From Streptomyces aureoverticillatus (lineage in GTDB: Bacteria > Actinomycetota > Actinomycetes > Streptomycetales > Streptomycetaceae), in contig NZ_BMSY01000012.1 of assembly GCF_014649395.1 (NCBI RefSeq), forward strand, positions 62,001 to 126,000: a stretch of 64,000 nucleotides of DNA, read 5' to 3'. Each line of letters opens with the position of its first letter. The first letter of the stretch is position 1. The position numbers and the translations under genes are program-made. Of this stretch, positions 54,936-63,533 are shown in pieces. The notes below the pieces were generated by a model, which saw nothing but the letters and a program-made list of their open reading frames with translations, did no database searches and was not told the origin of the DNA.

Positions 54936-55550
54936 TCAGTGCGTGGGGTGCGCGGGCGCGTTGAAGCGCAGCAGCGACGACTGCCCGTCGCGCAGGCGCA
55001 GTTCGGTGAGGGTGCCGTTGTCCATGTGCGGGAACACGCGGCGGTACTCGCTGAGGGGGATGCCGAGTTGGTCGCACAGGGTCAGGCGCAGCAGCGTCGA
55101 GTGGGCGACGACGAGTACGCGGCCGTCGGGGAACTCGGCCGCGATGTCCGCGAGGCAGGCGCTCGCGCGTGCGGCGGCCTTGCGCGGGTCCTCGCCCTCG
55201 GGCAGGTGGTGCGCGACGGGATCGTCGAGGAACGCGTCCAGCTCACCGGGGAAGCGGTCGCGCATCTCCTCCCGGGTGAGGCCTTCGCCGCGGCCGAAGT
55301 CGACCTCGGTGAGGCGCTCGTCGACGCGCGGCGTCAGGCCGAGCGCCTCCCCCGCGGGCGCCGCCGTCAGGCGCGCCCGCGACAGCGGCGAGCTGAACAC
55401 CGCGTCGATGTGCTGCCCGGCCGCCCAGGCGGCGAGTTCGGCGGCCTGCAGGCGTCCGCGCGGGGTGAGCGCGACGTCGGTGCGGCCCGCGTAGCGGTTG
55501 CCGTCGTGCCAGACGGTCTCGCCGTGGCGTACGAGAATCACGTGGGTCAC
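54936..55550 (-). CDS. Histidine phosphatase family protein (phosphoglycerate mutase-like)
   Basis: This 204-aa protein begins VTHVILVRHGETVWHDGNRYAGRTD, the RHG catalytic motif of the branch-1 histidine phosphatases. A second catalytic histidine lies in VVAHSTLLRL and a glutamate in EVDFGRGEG. It likely dephosphorylates a sugar phosphate formed by the FGGY kinases. GTG 55550 is chosen because the fold begins at once; a 24-bp repeat array lies directly upstream in frame, so an extended N-terminus cannot be excluded. Confidence 0.87.
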   Translation of the reverse strand: MTHVILVRHGETVWHDGNRYAGRTDVALTPRGRLQAAELAAWAAGQHIDAVFSSPLSRARLTAAPAGEALGLTPRVDERLTEVDFGRGEGLTREEMRDRFPGELDAFLDDPVAHHLPEGEDPRKAAARASACLADIAAEFPDGRVLVVAHSTLLRLTLCDQLGIPLSEYRRVFPHMDNGTLTELRLRDGQSSLLRFNAPAHPTH

Positions 55551-55737
55551 TGCGCTGTCCTCATTGCTGGTCGGTGCTCGGTCCCCGTTGCTGCTCGGTG
55601 CTCTGTCACCGTCAGCGGTCGGTGCTCTGTCCCCGTTGCTGGTCGGCACTCCGTCCCCGTTGCTGGTCGATGCTCCGTCCCCGTTGCTGGTCGGTGCGCT
55701 GCGCCCGCTGCCGATCGGTGCTCCGTCCTCATCGCGG
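55549..55737. repeat. 24-bp minisatellite between the kinase and phosphatase genes
   Basis: Seven consecutive 24-bp units start at 55570, 55594, 55618, 55642, 55666, 55690 and 55714, plus a partial unit before them. The plus-strand consensus is G-TCGGTGCTCCGTCCCC followed by GTTGCTG. The array has no stop in the phosphatase frame, where it would encode APTSNGDR-type repeats. It fills nearly all of the 199-bp spacer. Confidence 0.85.
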
Positions 55738-55749
55738 ATCCGTGTGCCC

Positions 55750-57288
55750 TCATGGGCGCGTGGCCGCGTGCGCTCGCGTGCGCGCGTGCGCGGCGACCTC
55801 CGGGGCGAGCCAGCCGCGGGCGGCGAGCGCGTCGACGAATCGGAGGTAGACGGGCGTCCAGCGGGCCGTGCGCGCCGGATCCGGGTGGATCTCCGCGAGG
55901 CCGCGCACCATCGCGTCCGCCGCGTCCCGCACCGACGCGCCGCTCGACGTCGCGGCGAGCACCGCCATCCCGACGGCGCCTTCGGCCTGTTCGGGCAGCC
56001 GTACCGGACGGCCGAGCACGTCGGCCCGCAGCCGGTTCCAGTAGGGGTTCCGGGCGCCGCCCCCGGTGAACGTGAGGGGCCCGTCGACGGGCGCGCCGAT
56101 GTGGTCGAGATGGTCGAAGCAGAGCCGCTCCACGCAGGCCAGGCCCAACAGGTGGGCATGGAAGCGCCCGGCCTCACCGTGCGGCTCGCCGAGGACGAAC
56201 GGCTCGGCGTCCGGCGCCCGGAACGGGAAGCGTTCACCGCCGCTCGACACCAGCGGGTACGCGACCGCGTCACCGTCCAGGGCGGCGCCGTCCGCCGTGA
56301 GCCGCGCGAGGTCCGCCCCCGGGAACTCCCGGGCGAGCACGCCCGCCCCGCTGCTGGACGCGCCGCCCGGCAGCCAGGTGCCGCCGGGGCCGCGGTGGCA
56401 GTAGACGACGCCGCCCGGGTCGCGCACGAGGTGCGGGCTCACGCCCTTGAGGACGAGCGTGGTGCCGAGGACCGAGTTCCACGCGCCGGGGGCGAGCGCG
56501 CCCGCGCCGATCTGCGCGGCGCAGCCGTCCGTCATCCCGGCGACGATCGCGGTCCCTTCGGGGATGCCGGTGACCGCGGCGGCCTCGGCGCACACGGCGC
56601 CGAGGACGGTGCCGGGCCGGACCACGTCGGGCAACAGCCGGGCGGGTACGCGGAGTTGGTCGAGTTCCTTCGTGGGCCAGCGGTCCTCGACGAGGTGGTA
56701 GCCGGTCTTCAGGGCGTGGCTGGCGTCGCTCGGGACCTGGTGTCCGGCCAGCCGCCAGGTGACGAGGTCGGGCTGGTGCAGCAGCCGCGCGTCCGGGTGC
56801 GCCGCCGCCTCCGTACGCTCCAGGAGCCACAGCAGCTTGGGCAGCGCCCAGGACGGCTGCATCGAGCGGTAGCCGAGTTCGTTCCAGACGGCGGCGCCCG
56901 CCGCGTTGGCGCATACGGCCTGGTCGGCGGCGCGCCCGTCGTCGTACATCAGGCCCGGCGTGAGCGGGGTGCCGGTGGCGTCGGCGAGCAGGATGGTGCC
57001 GGAGGTGGCGTCCAGGGCGAGGCCGCGGACGCGGGACGGGTCGTCGAGCGCGGCCGTCGCCTCGCGGCAGGCGGCGGTGAGCGCGGTCCACCACTGCTCG
57101 GGGTCCTGCTCGTGCCGGTCGCCGTCGCGCCGGCTGGTCAGCGGCCGGGACGCGGCGGCCAGGACGGTGCCCGCGGAGTCGACGGCGACACAGCGGGCGC
57201 TCTGGGTGCCGAGGTCGAGGCCGAGCCAGACGGCTTCGGGCGGGAGCCCGGCGGGGTCCTGAGGTGGTCGGGACGCGGGGTCAGGCAC
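55750..57288 (-). CDS. FGGY-family carbohydrate kinase (xylulokinase-like), second copy
   Basis: This 512-aa protein of the FGGY sugar kinase family begins with the ATP/sugar fold AVWLGLDLGTQSARCVAVDSAG. The C-terminal FGGY-type region has LTFTGGGARNPYWNRLRADVLGRPV. Size and pattern are closest to xylulokinases. GTG 57288 is supported by AAGGAG 6 nt before it; the longer frame upstream overlaps the tail of the other kinase. It phosphorylates a pentulose or similar polyol/ketose; the substrate is not predictable. Confidence 0.87.
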   Translation of the reverse strand: MPDPASRPPQDPAGLPPEAVWLGLDLGTQSARCVAVDSAGTVLAAASRPLTSRRDGDRHEQDPEQWWTALTAACREATAALDDPSRVRGLALDATSGTILLADATGTPLTPGLMYDDGRAADQAVCANAAGAAVWNELGYRSMQPSWALPKLLWLLERTEAAAHPDARLLHQPDLVTWRLAGHQVPSDASHALKTGYHLVEDRWPTKELDQLRVPARLLPDVVRPGTVLGAVCAEAAAVTGIPEGTAIVAGMTDGCAAQIGAGALAPGAWNSVLGTTLVLKGVSPHLVRDPGGVVYCHRGPGGTWLPGGASSSGAGVLAREFPGADLARLTADGAALDGDAVAYPLVSSGGERFPFRAPDAEPFVLGEPHGEAGRFHAHLLGLACVERLCFDHLDHIGAPVDGPLTFTGGGARNPYWNRLRADVLGRPVRLPEQAEGAVGMAVLAATSSGASVRDAADAMVRGLAEIHPDPARTARWTPVYLRFVDALAARGWLAPEVAAHARTRAHAATRP

Positions 57289-58894
57289 GGGGTGCTCCTT
57301 GTGCGGCGGTGCGGGATCCGGGTGGTGCGGTGCGGGATCCGGGAGCGGGGCCACGGGTTCCGGGAGAGGACGTACGGGATCCGGGAGAGGGCGTACGAGA
57401 TCCGGGGGCCGCCGTCCACCCCGCGTCCCGTGCGAGCGACCGCCACCGCAGGAACTCCTCGTACAGCGCCGCGTAGTACTCACCGCGCTCCGGATCCGGC
57501 TCCCAACTGGTGCGCATGCGGACGTACTTGGCGGCGGCGCTGTGCATGCTGGACTCGGCGCCGGTGAGCACGAGACCGGTGAGGAAGGCGCCCTTGGCGC
57601 CGAGTTCGGTGTCGGCGGAGCGGGCCGTGGGCACGCCGGTGGCGTCCGCGATGAGGCGGCACCAGTCGTCGTTGTTGGCGCCGCCGCCGCACAGTCTGAG
57701 TTCCGTCACGGTCGTACGGGACGCGGCGAGCGAGTCGCGGACGACGAGGGAGAGTCCGTCGAAGACGGCGCGGGCCAGGTCGGCCGGGGTGTGGTCGAGG
57801 GACAGGCCCCAGAAGGCGCCGCGGGCGCGCGGGTCGAGGAACGGCGCGCGCTCGCCGGCCGGGGACAGATAGGGCAGGAACATCAGGCCGTTCGCCCCGG
57901 GCGGCGCGGAGAACGCCAACTCGCCGAGTTCGGGCGGCCCGTCGAGCTGGAGGGTGCGCGCGGCCCAGCTGAGCACCTCGACGCCGTTCAGGGTCGGGAA
58001 GGCGCGCAGGACACGTTCCCGGCCCCGGTAGGCGATGTTGATGCCGGACGGTTCGCCCGTCGCGTCGACGTCCTTGCGGACGATCTCCGTGCAGAGCGTG
58101 GTGCCGAGGATGCCACACGCCTGGCCGGGGTTGACGACGCCCACACCACGGGCGGTGGAGGCGATGTCGTACGGGGCCATCACCACCGGAAGGCCCGGTT
58201 CCACGCCGAGTTGGGCCGCCGCGTCGCCGGTGATCTCGGCGATCCGCTCGTCCTCGCCGAGGACCTTGGGCAGCAGCCGCGCGTGCGCGTCGAGCCCGAA
58301 CAGCGCCACGATGCCCGGGTCGTAGTCGCCGGTGGCGTGGTCGAGGAACGGCGCCGACGCGTCCGACTCGTCGATCGCCGTCACGCCGGTGAGCCGGTAG
58401 AACAGCCAGCCCGCCGCGGTCAGCGAGGCGCTGGAGCGGGCGAGGCGCTCCGGGTCGTGGGCGTCGAGCCAGCTGAACACGGCGTTCGGCATGCCGCTGC
58501 ACGTCAGCGAGCCGTTGCGGCGGAACGCCTGCTCCAGGACGCCCTCGCGCTCCCAGCGGGTGAGGATGTCACCGGCGCGCCCGTCGGACCAGAGGATCGC
58601 GGGGCCGGTGGGCCGACCCGCGGCGTCCACCAGCCAGGCGCCGTCGCCCTGCGCGGTGAACGTCACCAGCCAGACGGGGTCCGGGCCCTCGGGGCGTTCG
58701 GCGAGGGCGGACAGGGCGGTGCGGACGGTGTAGACGACCGCGTTCCACACGGTGTCCATGTCCTGCTCGGCCCAGCCGGGGTGGCGGCGCTCCACCTCCG
58801 TCGCGAGCCGTGACACGGCGAGTTCGCCGCCCTGGTCGTCGAAGACGACCGACTTGATCATGGTGGTGCCGACGTCGATGGCGAGTACCGACAT
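57281..58894 (-). CDS. FGGY-family carbohydrate kinase, first copy
   Basis: This 537-aa protein starts MSVLAIDVGTTMIKSVVFDDQGGEL, the sugar-kinase phosphate-1 motif. The adenosine-side motif is TELRLCGGGANNDDWCRLIADATGVPT. It is a paralogue of the next gene, with which it overlaps by 8 nt. It should phosphorylate a sugar or polyol imported by the MFS protein upstream. The tail beyond residue 495 is a repeat-encoded PGSRT extension not needed for catalysis. Two kinases in one operon suggest two substrates or a branch point. Confidence 0.9.
   Translation of the reverse strand: MSVLAIDVGTTMIKSVVFDDQGGELAVSRLATEVERRHPGWAEQDMDTVWNAVVYTVRTALSALAERPEGPDPVWLVTFTAQGDGAWLVDAAGRPTGPAILWSDGRAGDILTRWEREGVLEQAFRRNGSLTCSGMPNAVFSWLDAHDPERLARSSASLTAAGWLFYRLTGVTAIDESDASAPFLDHATGDYDPGIVALFGLDAHARLLPKVLGEDERIAEITGDAAAQLGVEPGLPVVMAPYDIASTARGVGVVNPGQACGILGTTLCTEIVRKDVDATGEPSGINIAYRGRERVLRAFPTLNGVEVLSWAARTLQLDGPPELGELAFSAPPGANGLMFLPYLSPAGERAPFLDPRARGAFWGLSLDHTPADLARAVFDGLSLVVRDSLAASRTTVTELRLCGGGANNDDWCRLIADATGVPTARSADTELGAKGAFLTGLVLTGAESSMHSAAAKYVRMRTSWEPDPERGEYYAALYEEFLRWRSLARDAGWTAAPGSRTPSPGSRTSSPGTRGPAPGSRTAPPGSRTAAQGAPRA
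57284..57412. repeat. PGSRT-encoding 21-bp repeats at the end of the first kinase
   Basis: The last 43 residues of the upstream kinase contain about five copies of PGSRT or PGTRG separated by two residues, each 21 bp, with GGGATCCGGG recurring on the plus strand. The repeats run into the overlap with the second kinase start. Confidence 0.7.
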
Positions 58895-58899
58895 GGGGG

Positions 58900-60231
58900 T
58901 CACAGTCCCTTCGTGACGGGAGTGGCGACGGCCGGGGCAGGAGTGTCCGGTACGGGGCCGCTGCCCACGGTCGTGGTCCTCAGTACGAGGGTGAGGCCCG
59001 CGCTCACCGCGTGGAACCCGGCGAAGATCCAGACGACGCCGACCACGCCGAGCGGACCCTGGAAGAGGCTGACGACGAGCGGACCGACGAAGGTGGAGGC
59101 GCCCGCCCCCAGGTTCAGGGCGGCCATGGCCCGGCCCTTGTGGGCGGGCGCGATGGCGGTCATGAGGGCGGACAGCGGTACGTATCCGGACAGGGTGGCG
59201 CCGTAGAGCACGGCGACCAGGACGCACAGCGCGTACTGCGCGCCGGCCGCCGCCGGAACGTAGTACAGGAGCAGCGTCGAGACGGTGCAGCCGACGCCGC
59301 CGCACCACGCGACCGTCGCGCGCCAGCCAACCCTGTCCCCGACGACGCCGAACAGCAGGTTCGTGACGATGTTCGTGGCGAACATGATGGCGAGCAGTCT
59401 GAGCCACTGGGCGTTGGAGAGCCCGACCTCGTGCCGGAACCACGCCGGAAGCATCACCAGAAAGCCGAACTGCGAGGCCGTGTTGAGCATCCGCACCACG
59501 GCTCCGGCGCCGACGCGCGGCTCCCGGACGAGGATGGTGAGGCTCCCGACGAGCCCGGTCAGCGGGCTCTCCCCCACCGGGGCCAGCCGCGTGGACCCGG
59601 TGGGCTCCCGGACCAGGAGCAGCGCGAGCAGCCCGCCGACGACGACCACGCCGAGGGCGGCCCACAGCGTGCCGCGCTCCCCCACCCACGGGATGAGCAG
59701 ACTCGCGGTGAGCGAGCCGAGCGTCGGCAGGCCCGCCGAGAACGCCGACCAGAACCAGCCCATGGCGCTGCCCATCTGCTTCGGCGGCGCGACGGCGGCG
59801 ATCCACACCAGGAAGGCGTACGCGAACAGCGGATAGGCAAGGCCGCGCAGGCCGTAGCCGAGCAGCAGCAGCGGGTAGGACTCGCTGGGCACGGCGACCG
59901 CGAGGAAGAACACGTGCGTGACGACGAAGGCGGCGAGGCCGAGCCACATGACCTTGCGGGGCCCCCACAGGTCGGAGAGCGCGGCGGACAGCCAGCCGGC
60001 GACGGCGCCCGTGATGCCGTACACGGTGAAGACCATCGCGACCTGGGACGCGGGGATGCCGAGGTCTTCCAGGTACGGCGAGAGGAAACCGGCCTCGATG
60101 CCGACGCCCGTCATGAAGACCAGGAGTCCGAGGTAGCCCCAGGAGAGGGGCTGGGGGATGCCGGCGCGTGTGAAGAGCGAACGCGGTGGGGCGGTGCCGA
60201 CCGGGGTGGCCGGCACGGGGGTGTTCGTCAT
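58900..60231 (-). CDS. MFS transporter
   Basis: This 443-aa protein has about twelve membrane helices. The major-facilitator motif between helices 2 and 3 is replaced by SAALSDLWGPRKVMW, a clear GxxxDxxGRRx variant. It heads an operon with two sugar kinases, so uptake of an unphosphorylated sugar or polyol is likely. The ATG at 60231 has GGGGAG 5 nt upstream; the frame from 60312 covers a tandem GGACGGAGG run and is non-coding. Divergent from a DeoR regulator. Confidence 0.88.
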   Translation of the reverse strand: MTNTPVPATPVGTAPPRSLFTRAGIPQPLSWGYLGLLVFMTGVGIEAGFLSPYLEDLGIPASQVAMVFTVYGITGAVAGWLSAALSDLWGPRKVMWLGLAAFVVTHVFFLAVAVPSESYPLLLLGYGLRGLAYPLFAYAFLVWIAAVAPPKQMGSAMGWFWSAFSAGLPTLGSLTASLLIPWVGERGTLWAALGVVVVGGLLALLLVREPTGSTRLAPVGESPLTGLVGSLTILVREPRVGAGAVVRMLNTASQFGFLVMLPAWFRHEVGLSNAQWLRLLAIMFATNIVTNLLFGVVGDRVGWRATVAWCGGVGCTVSTLLLYYVPAAAGAQYALCVLVAVLYGATLSGYVPLSALMTAIAPAHKGRAMAALNLGAGASTFVGPLVVSLFQGPLGVVGVVWIFAGFHAVSAGLTLVLRTTTVGSGPVPDTPAPAVATPVTKGL

Positions 60232-60442
60232 CGAAGCTCCCCGGGGGGACGGTGGACGGAGGGGACGGAGGGGACGGAGGGGACGGGGACTGCGGCGCGC
60301 TGGAGGGAGCAAACAACCGGCCGAAAAGGCACGTCAAACACTTCGCGAATCCTCACGCGGGGTGCGCGGCGGGCCGCGTGAGATGGCCCGCCGCGCCTGT
60401 GGTCCGCCGCGGGTCGAGCCGGGTTCCGCGCTCCCACCCCGA

Positions 60443-60477
60443 GTGAAGTACGTGAGATCATCACTCGGAGACTTCAC
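60443..60477. promoter_or_regulatory. Inverted repeat, likely DeoR operator
   Basis: GTGAAGT (60443-60449) and ACTTCAC (60471-60477) are perfect complementary arms 21 bp apart. GAGTGA/TCACTC forms a nested dyad inside. The element lies between the divergent MFS and DeoR starts, 27 bp before the latter. Confidence 0.55.
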
Positions 60478-60503
60478 ACCGACGGGACCGGGAAGGCGGA
60501 GCC

Positions 60504-61307
60504 ATGGCCGAGGCCGAAGGCGGCGGGGCGGACCGCGTCGAGGCGCGCGAGCAACGCAGGCGCCGCATCCGGGACCTGGTGGTCGCGGGTGGCTTCGTGC
60601 GCGCGGCCGACCTCGCCGAGACCTTCGACGTGAGCCTGATGACGGTCCACCGCGACCTGGACTTCCTGCAGTCGCAGGGGTGGCTGCGCAAGGTGCGCGG
60701 CGGGGCGACGGCCCTGCCCTCGGCGCAGTTCCACGGCAGCGTCGCCGAGCGCATGACGACCATGGCGCAGACGAAGCAGCAGCTCGCCCGTGCCTCCGCC
60801 CGGCTCCTCGTGCCCGGCCAGACGGTCCTGCTCGACGACAGCACGACGTGTCTGCATCTGACCCGCGAACTCGCCGAGCACACCCCGTTGACGGTCCTCA
60901 CGAACTCGCTGCCCGCGATCACCGCGCTCGCCAAGGAGCCCGGCGTCTCCCTCATCGCCCTGGGCGGCGCCTACTTCCCCGCGTACGACGCCTTCATGGG
61001 CCTGCACACGGCCGACAGCGTGGCCGCGTTCCGCGCGGACGTGCTCTTCATGTCGACGACGGCGGTGACCCGTGGTCGCTGCTATCACACGTCACCGGAG
61101 ACGGTGCAGGTCAAGCGGGCGATGATGGCGGCGGCCACACGGCGCGTCCTGCTCGCCGACCACACGAAGTTCACCCGCGACGGCCTGTACGCGCTGGCGC
61201 CGCTCACGGACTTCGACGTGGTGGTCGTCGACGACGGCGTGCCGCGTGAGGAGCTGCGGGCGCTGCGGGACGGGGGGACGGAGGTGCTGGTGGTGGAGCG
61301 GGGCTGA
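60504..61307 (+). CDS. DeoR/GlpR-family transcriptional regulator
   Basis: This 267-aa protein has an N-terminal DeoR winged helix (VRAADLAETFDVSLMTVHRDLDFLQSQGWLRKVRGGA). The C-terminal sugar-phosphate-binding domain has LLDDSTTCLHLTREL, LTNSLPAITAL and LLADHTKFTRDGL. It is divergent from the transporter-kinase operon and should repress it until a phosphorylated sugar binds. The ATG follows GAAGGCGGAG. Confidence 0.9.
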   Translation: MAEAEGGGADRVEAREQRRRRIRDLVVAGGFVRAADLAETFDVSLMTVHRDLDFLQSQGWLRKVRGGATALPSAQFHGSVAERMTTMAQTKQQLARASARLLVPGQTVLLDDSTTCLHLTRELAEHTPLTVLTNSLPAITALAKEPGVSLIALGGAYFPAYDAFMGLHTADSVAAFRADVLFMSTTAVTRGRCYHTSPETVQVKRAMMAAATRRVLLADHTKFTRDGLYALAPLTDFDVVVVDDGVPREELRALRDGGTEVLVVERG

Positions 61308-61410
61308 CGCCGCCGGCCGGCACGTGGCCGGTCAGCACGTGGCCGGTCGGCACGTGCCACGGGGACGGCCCCGCGAGGCGCAGGCGCCATGACGAAAACG
61401 CCACGACGAA

Positions 61411-61444
61411 GCCGCCTGCCCGGTGTCCCCCGAGGGCAGACGGC
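61411..61444 (-). terminator. Hairpin terminator, shared by the structured RNA and the DeoR gene
   Basis: On the minus strand GCCGTCTGCCC and GGGCAGGCGGC form an 11-bp stem (one G-T pair) around a 12-nt loop, beginning 10 nt after the last paired base of the RNA. It can also serve the convergent DeoR transcript. Confidence 0.75.
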
Positions 61445-61453
61445 TCGCGTCAC

Positions 61454-61590
61454 GTGTCCAGAGATCAGGGTCGGTGCAGGCGACAAGGTGCTCTACCGCT
61501 GAGCTACGCCGACCTGAGTCGACGACGGGATTCGAACCCGCGACCGCCCGTTCCCAAAACGAAGCAGCCCGCTCCTTCGCACCTGGACAC
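61454..61590 (-). ncRNA. Y RNA-like (YrlA-type) structured RNA with permuted tRNA mimic
   Basis: On the minus strand the order is 3' tRNA half, then 5' tRNA half. A T-arm (stem GCGGG/CCCGT, loop TTCGAAT, 61541-61525) is followed by CGTCGAC-TCAG-GTCGGCG (61524-61507). This is a 7-bp acceptor-like helix (one G-U) capped by a 4-nt loop. TA and a D-arm (GCTC-AGCGGTA-GAGC, 61504-61490) follow. The two ends pair: GTGTCCAG with CTGGACAC, then GGTGC with GCACC and AAGG with CCTT. Between the 5' strand and the T-arm is a wobble-rich hairpin (CTTCGTT/AACGGG). Bacterial Y RNAs of the YrlA type have such a tRNA-like module on a long stem that binds the Ro60 homologue. No Ro60 gene is inside the window, and a tRNA relic or other RNA is the alternative. 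Confidence 0.7.
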
Positions 61591-61594
61591 CTTC

Positions 61595-61600
61595 ACCGTA
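61595..61600 (-). promoter_or_regulatory. -10 box of the structured RNA
   Basis: TACGGT on the minus strand lies 4 nt before the first paired base of the RNA, correct for a -10 hexamer with transcription starting at about 61588-61590. No convincing -35 is visible. Confidence 0.4.
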
Positions 61601-61690
61601 GCCGGGGGCCGCCTGTCCCGGCACCGGGTTTTTCCGCGTGCGGCGCCTGTCCCGGCACCAGGTCCTCCCGCGTGCGGGCGGTCCCGGCGT

Positions 61691-62595
61691 TCATGCCTGG
61701 ACCGCCGGCTTGAGCACCTCCTCGCACCACTGGCGGAAGGTCGTCGGGCTCGCGGTGTCGGCGGCGCGCCGCACGCCGTCGTCGAGGCCCTGGTCCTTGG
61801 CACGCATCATGTCCACGTAGCCCTCCACGAGTGCGTCCCCGACGCCGCGTCCGGCGAGTGCGGCACGGAAGGCGTCGAGCGACTGCCAGTCGTAGCGGAC
61901 CGGGCGGCCGAGCACCTCGGACATGACGCGCGCCATGTCGTTCGCCGAGAGGTCTTCGGGGCCCAGGACCGGGACCTCGCCCGTCCCCGACCACGAGCGG
62001 TCGAGCAGCAGGCCGGCGGCGGCCGCGGCGATGTCAGGGTCGCGGCCACCGGCGCCTTGCGGTCGGCGGTGACGGTACCGGTGAACACGCCGTGGTCGCG
62101 GATCGACGCCGCCTGCCACAGCAGGTTGTCCATGAAGGTCGGGTTCGCGAGCGCCCGGTAGGCCACGCCCGTACCGGCGATGAGGTCGTCCATGGCCAGC
62201 GACGCCGTCACATGTCCGGCGCGGTCGGCGACGGGAGTGCCGCGGCCGAGCGCCGAGACGCCGACGACGTGTCCGACGCCGTGGGCCGTGAACGCCTTCG
62301 CGGCCGCGCGGGTGAACCCGCTGTACACGGCGTCCAGACTCGGCGGCGCCTGCTGGGCCGGCGGGACCAGCCAGAAGACGGCGTCCGCGCCGGCGAAGGC
62401 GCGGTCGACGACCGCCGCGTCGCCGTGTGAGCCGGTGACTACGTCGACGCGGCCGCGGGCGCGGACGGTGTCGGGGAGCTTCGTGGGGTCGCGCACGACG
62501 ACGCGCAGCTCTTCCCCGCGAGCGGGAGCCTCGTTGAGCAGGATGTCCAGGAGCCGGCCGCCGATCTGGCCGGTGGGTGCGGTAATGACGATCAT
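61691..62595 (-). pseudogene. NmrA/NAD(P)H-binding reductase-like gene with a frameshift
   Basis: The start MIVITAPTGQIGGRLLDILL (Rossmann GxxGxxG) to ADRKAPVAATL runs in one frame. The remainder, DIAAAAAGLLLDRSWSGTGEVPVLGPEDLSANDMARVMSEVLGRPVRY to the stop at 61691, continues in another frame. One base appears missing near 62036, where GCGACC-CGTGACATC is expected. Joined, the protein would be about 301 aa, normal for NmrA-like quinone or NADP-sensor reductases. Either a recent pseudogene or a sequencing error. It is divergent from the LysR gene, the usual pairing. Confidence 0.75.
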
Positions 62596-62663
62596 GTCTC
62601 GAGTCTCGGGGCCGTCCACTCGCACCGTCCAATACCCTTCCCGGCGATTGATACCTTGCGGGC

Positions 62664-63473
62664 ATGGATCTCGACCTCCGCAAGCTCCGCTACTTCGTCG
62701 CGGTGGCCGAGCACCGGCACTTCGGGCGAGCGGCGGCACAGCTGTACATCGCGCAGCCGGTTCTCAGCCGTCAGATCAGGGCCTTCGAGCAGGAGTTGCA
62801 GTGCGCTCTGCTCGTACGGACCACCCGCAGCGTGGAGTTGACCGCCGCCGGGAAGCAGCTCTACGAAGAGGCCCAGGGGATCCTCGCGGCGGTCACCGCG
62901 GCGGTGCGACGCGTGCACGACGTCGAACGGAGCGTCCAACGGCTCGTGGTCGCCTTCTCCCCCGGGCTGCATGTGGCGGACGCGCTCCGGGCGTTCACCT
63001 CGCGCCATCCGGACGTCGAGACCGATGTCGTCCCGGCGCGCTGGTGGGAGCAGGACGCGCCGCTGCGGGACGGCCGGGCCCAAGTCGGTTACCTGCGGCG
63101 GCCGTTCGACGACTCGGGGTTGCACACCATCCCCATCGGCCGCGAGCCCCGGGTCGCCTGCATGCCCGCGGCACACCCGCTGGCATGCCGTCAGGAGCTC
63201 ATCTCCGCCGACCTCGACGGCGAGCGGACGCTCGACGCGCCGATACGCCGAACGTCGTCACTGGAGGAGAAGTTCGAGCTCATCGCCTCCGGACACGGCA
63301 TCGCGCTTGTCCCGCTGAGCGTCGCTCGGTCCTACCCCCGCCCCGACCTCGCCCTCCTCCCCGTCACGGACGCCCCGGACGTCGAGAGATGCCTGGCGGT
63401 CCTCGCGGACCGGCGGGAGAAGCTGCTGCGCGACTTCCTGGAGATCGCCACGACGAGGCTGCGGTCCGCCTGA
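62664..63473 (+). CDS. LysR-family transcriptional regulator
   Basis: This 269-aa protein has the LysR N-terminal helix-turn-helix (MDLDLRKLRYFVAVAEHRHFGRAAAQLYIAQPVLSRQIRAFEQEL). The periplasmic-binding-like effector domain is somewhat short (LysR proteins are usually 290-310 aa). The ATG follows directly after the promoter region shared with the NmrA-like gene, which it likely regulates. Confidence 0.9.
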   Translation: MDLDLRKLRYFVAVAEHRHFGRAAAQLYIAQPVLSRQIRAFEQELQCALLVRTTRSVELTAAGKQLYEEAQGILAAVTAAVRRVHDVERSVQRLVVAFSPGLHVADALRAFTSRHPDVETDVVPARWWEQDAPLRDGRAQVGYLRRPFDDSGLHTIPIGREPRVACMPAAHPLACRQELISADLDGERTLDAPIRRTSSLEEKFELIASGHGIALVPLSVARSYPRPDLALLPVTDAPDVERCLAVLADRREKLLRDFLEIATTRLRSA

Positions 63474-63533
63474 GCGACGCGCGTGCGCGGACACACGCAA
63501 GCGCCCCAGGCGTGCGTCACGAGGGCGCCGACC

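Noticed and set aside
54936..56273. Histidine phosphatase gene extended to 445 aa
   Set aside because: The added part crosses the minisatellite and the end of the kinase gene in a different frame, and lacks family resemblance.
61454..61590. Two partial tRNA genes in tandem
   Set aside because: The two halves pair with each other as one acceptor stem closed by a 4-nt loop and the outer ends are complementary, which two unrelated truncated tRNAs would not show. No mature cloverleaf can be drawn on either strand.
61423..62161. Plus-strand protein frames across the structured RNA (DSNPRPPVPKTK type)
   Set aside because: They translate the reverse of a T-arm, a frequent false protein in high-GC genomes.
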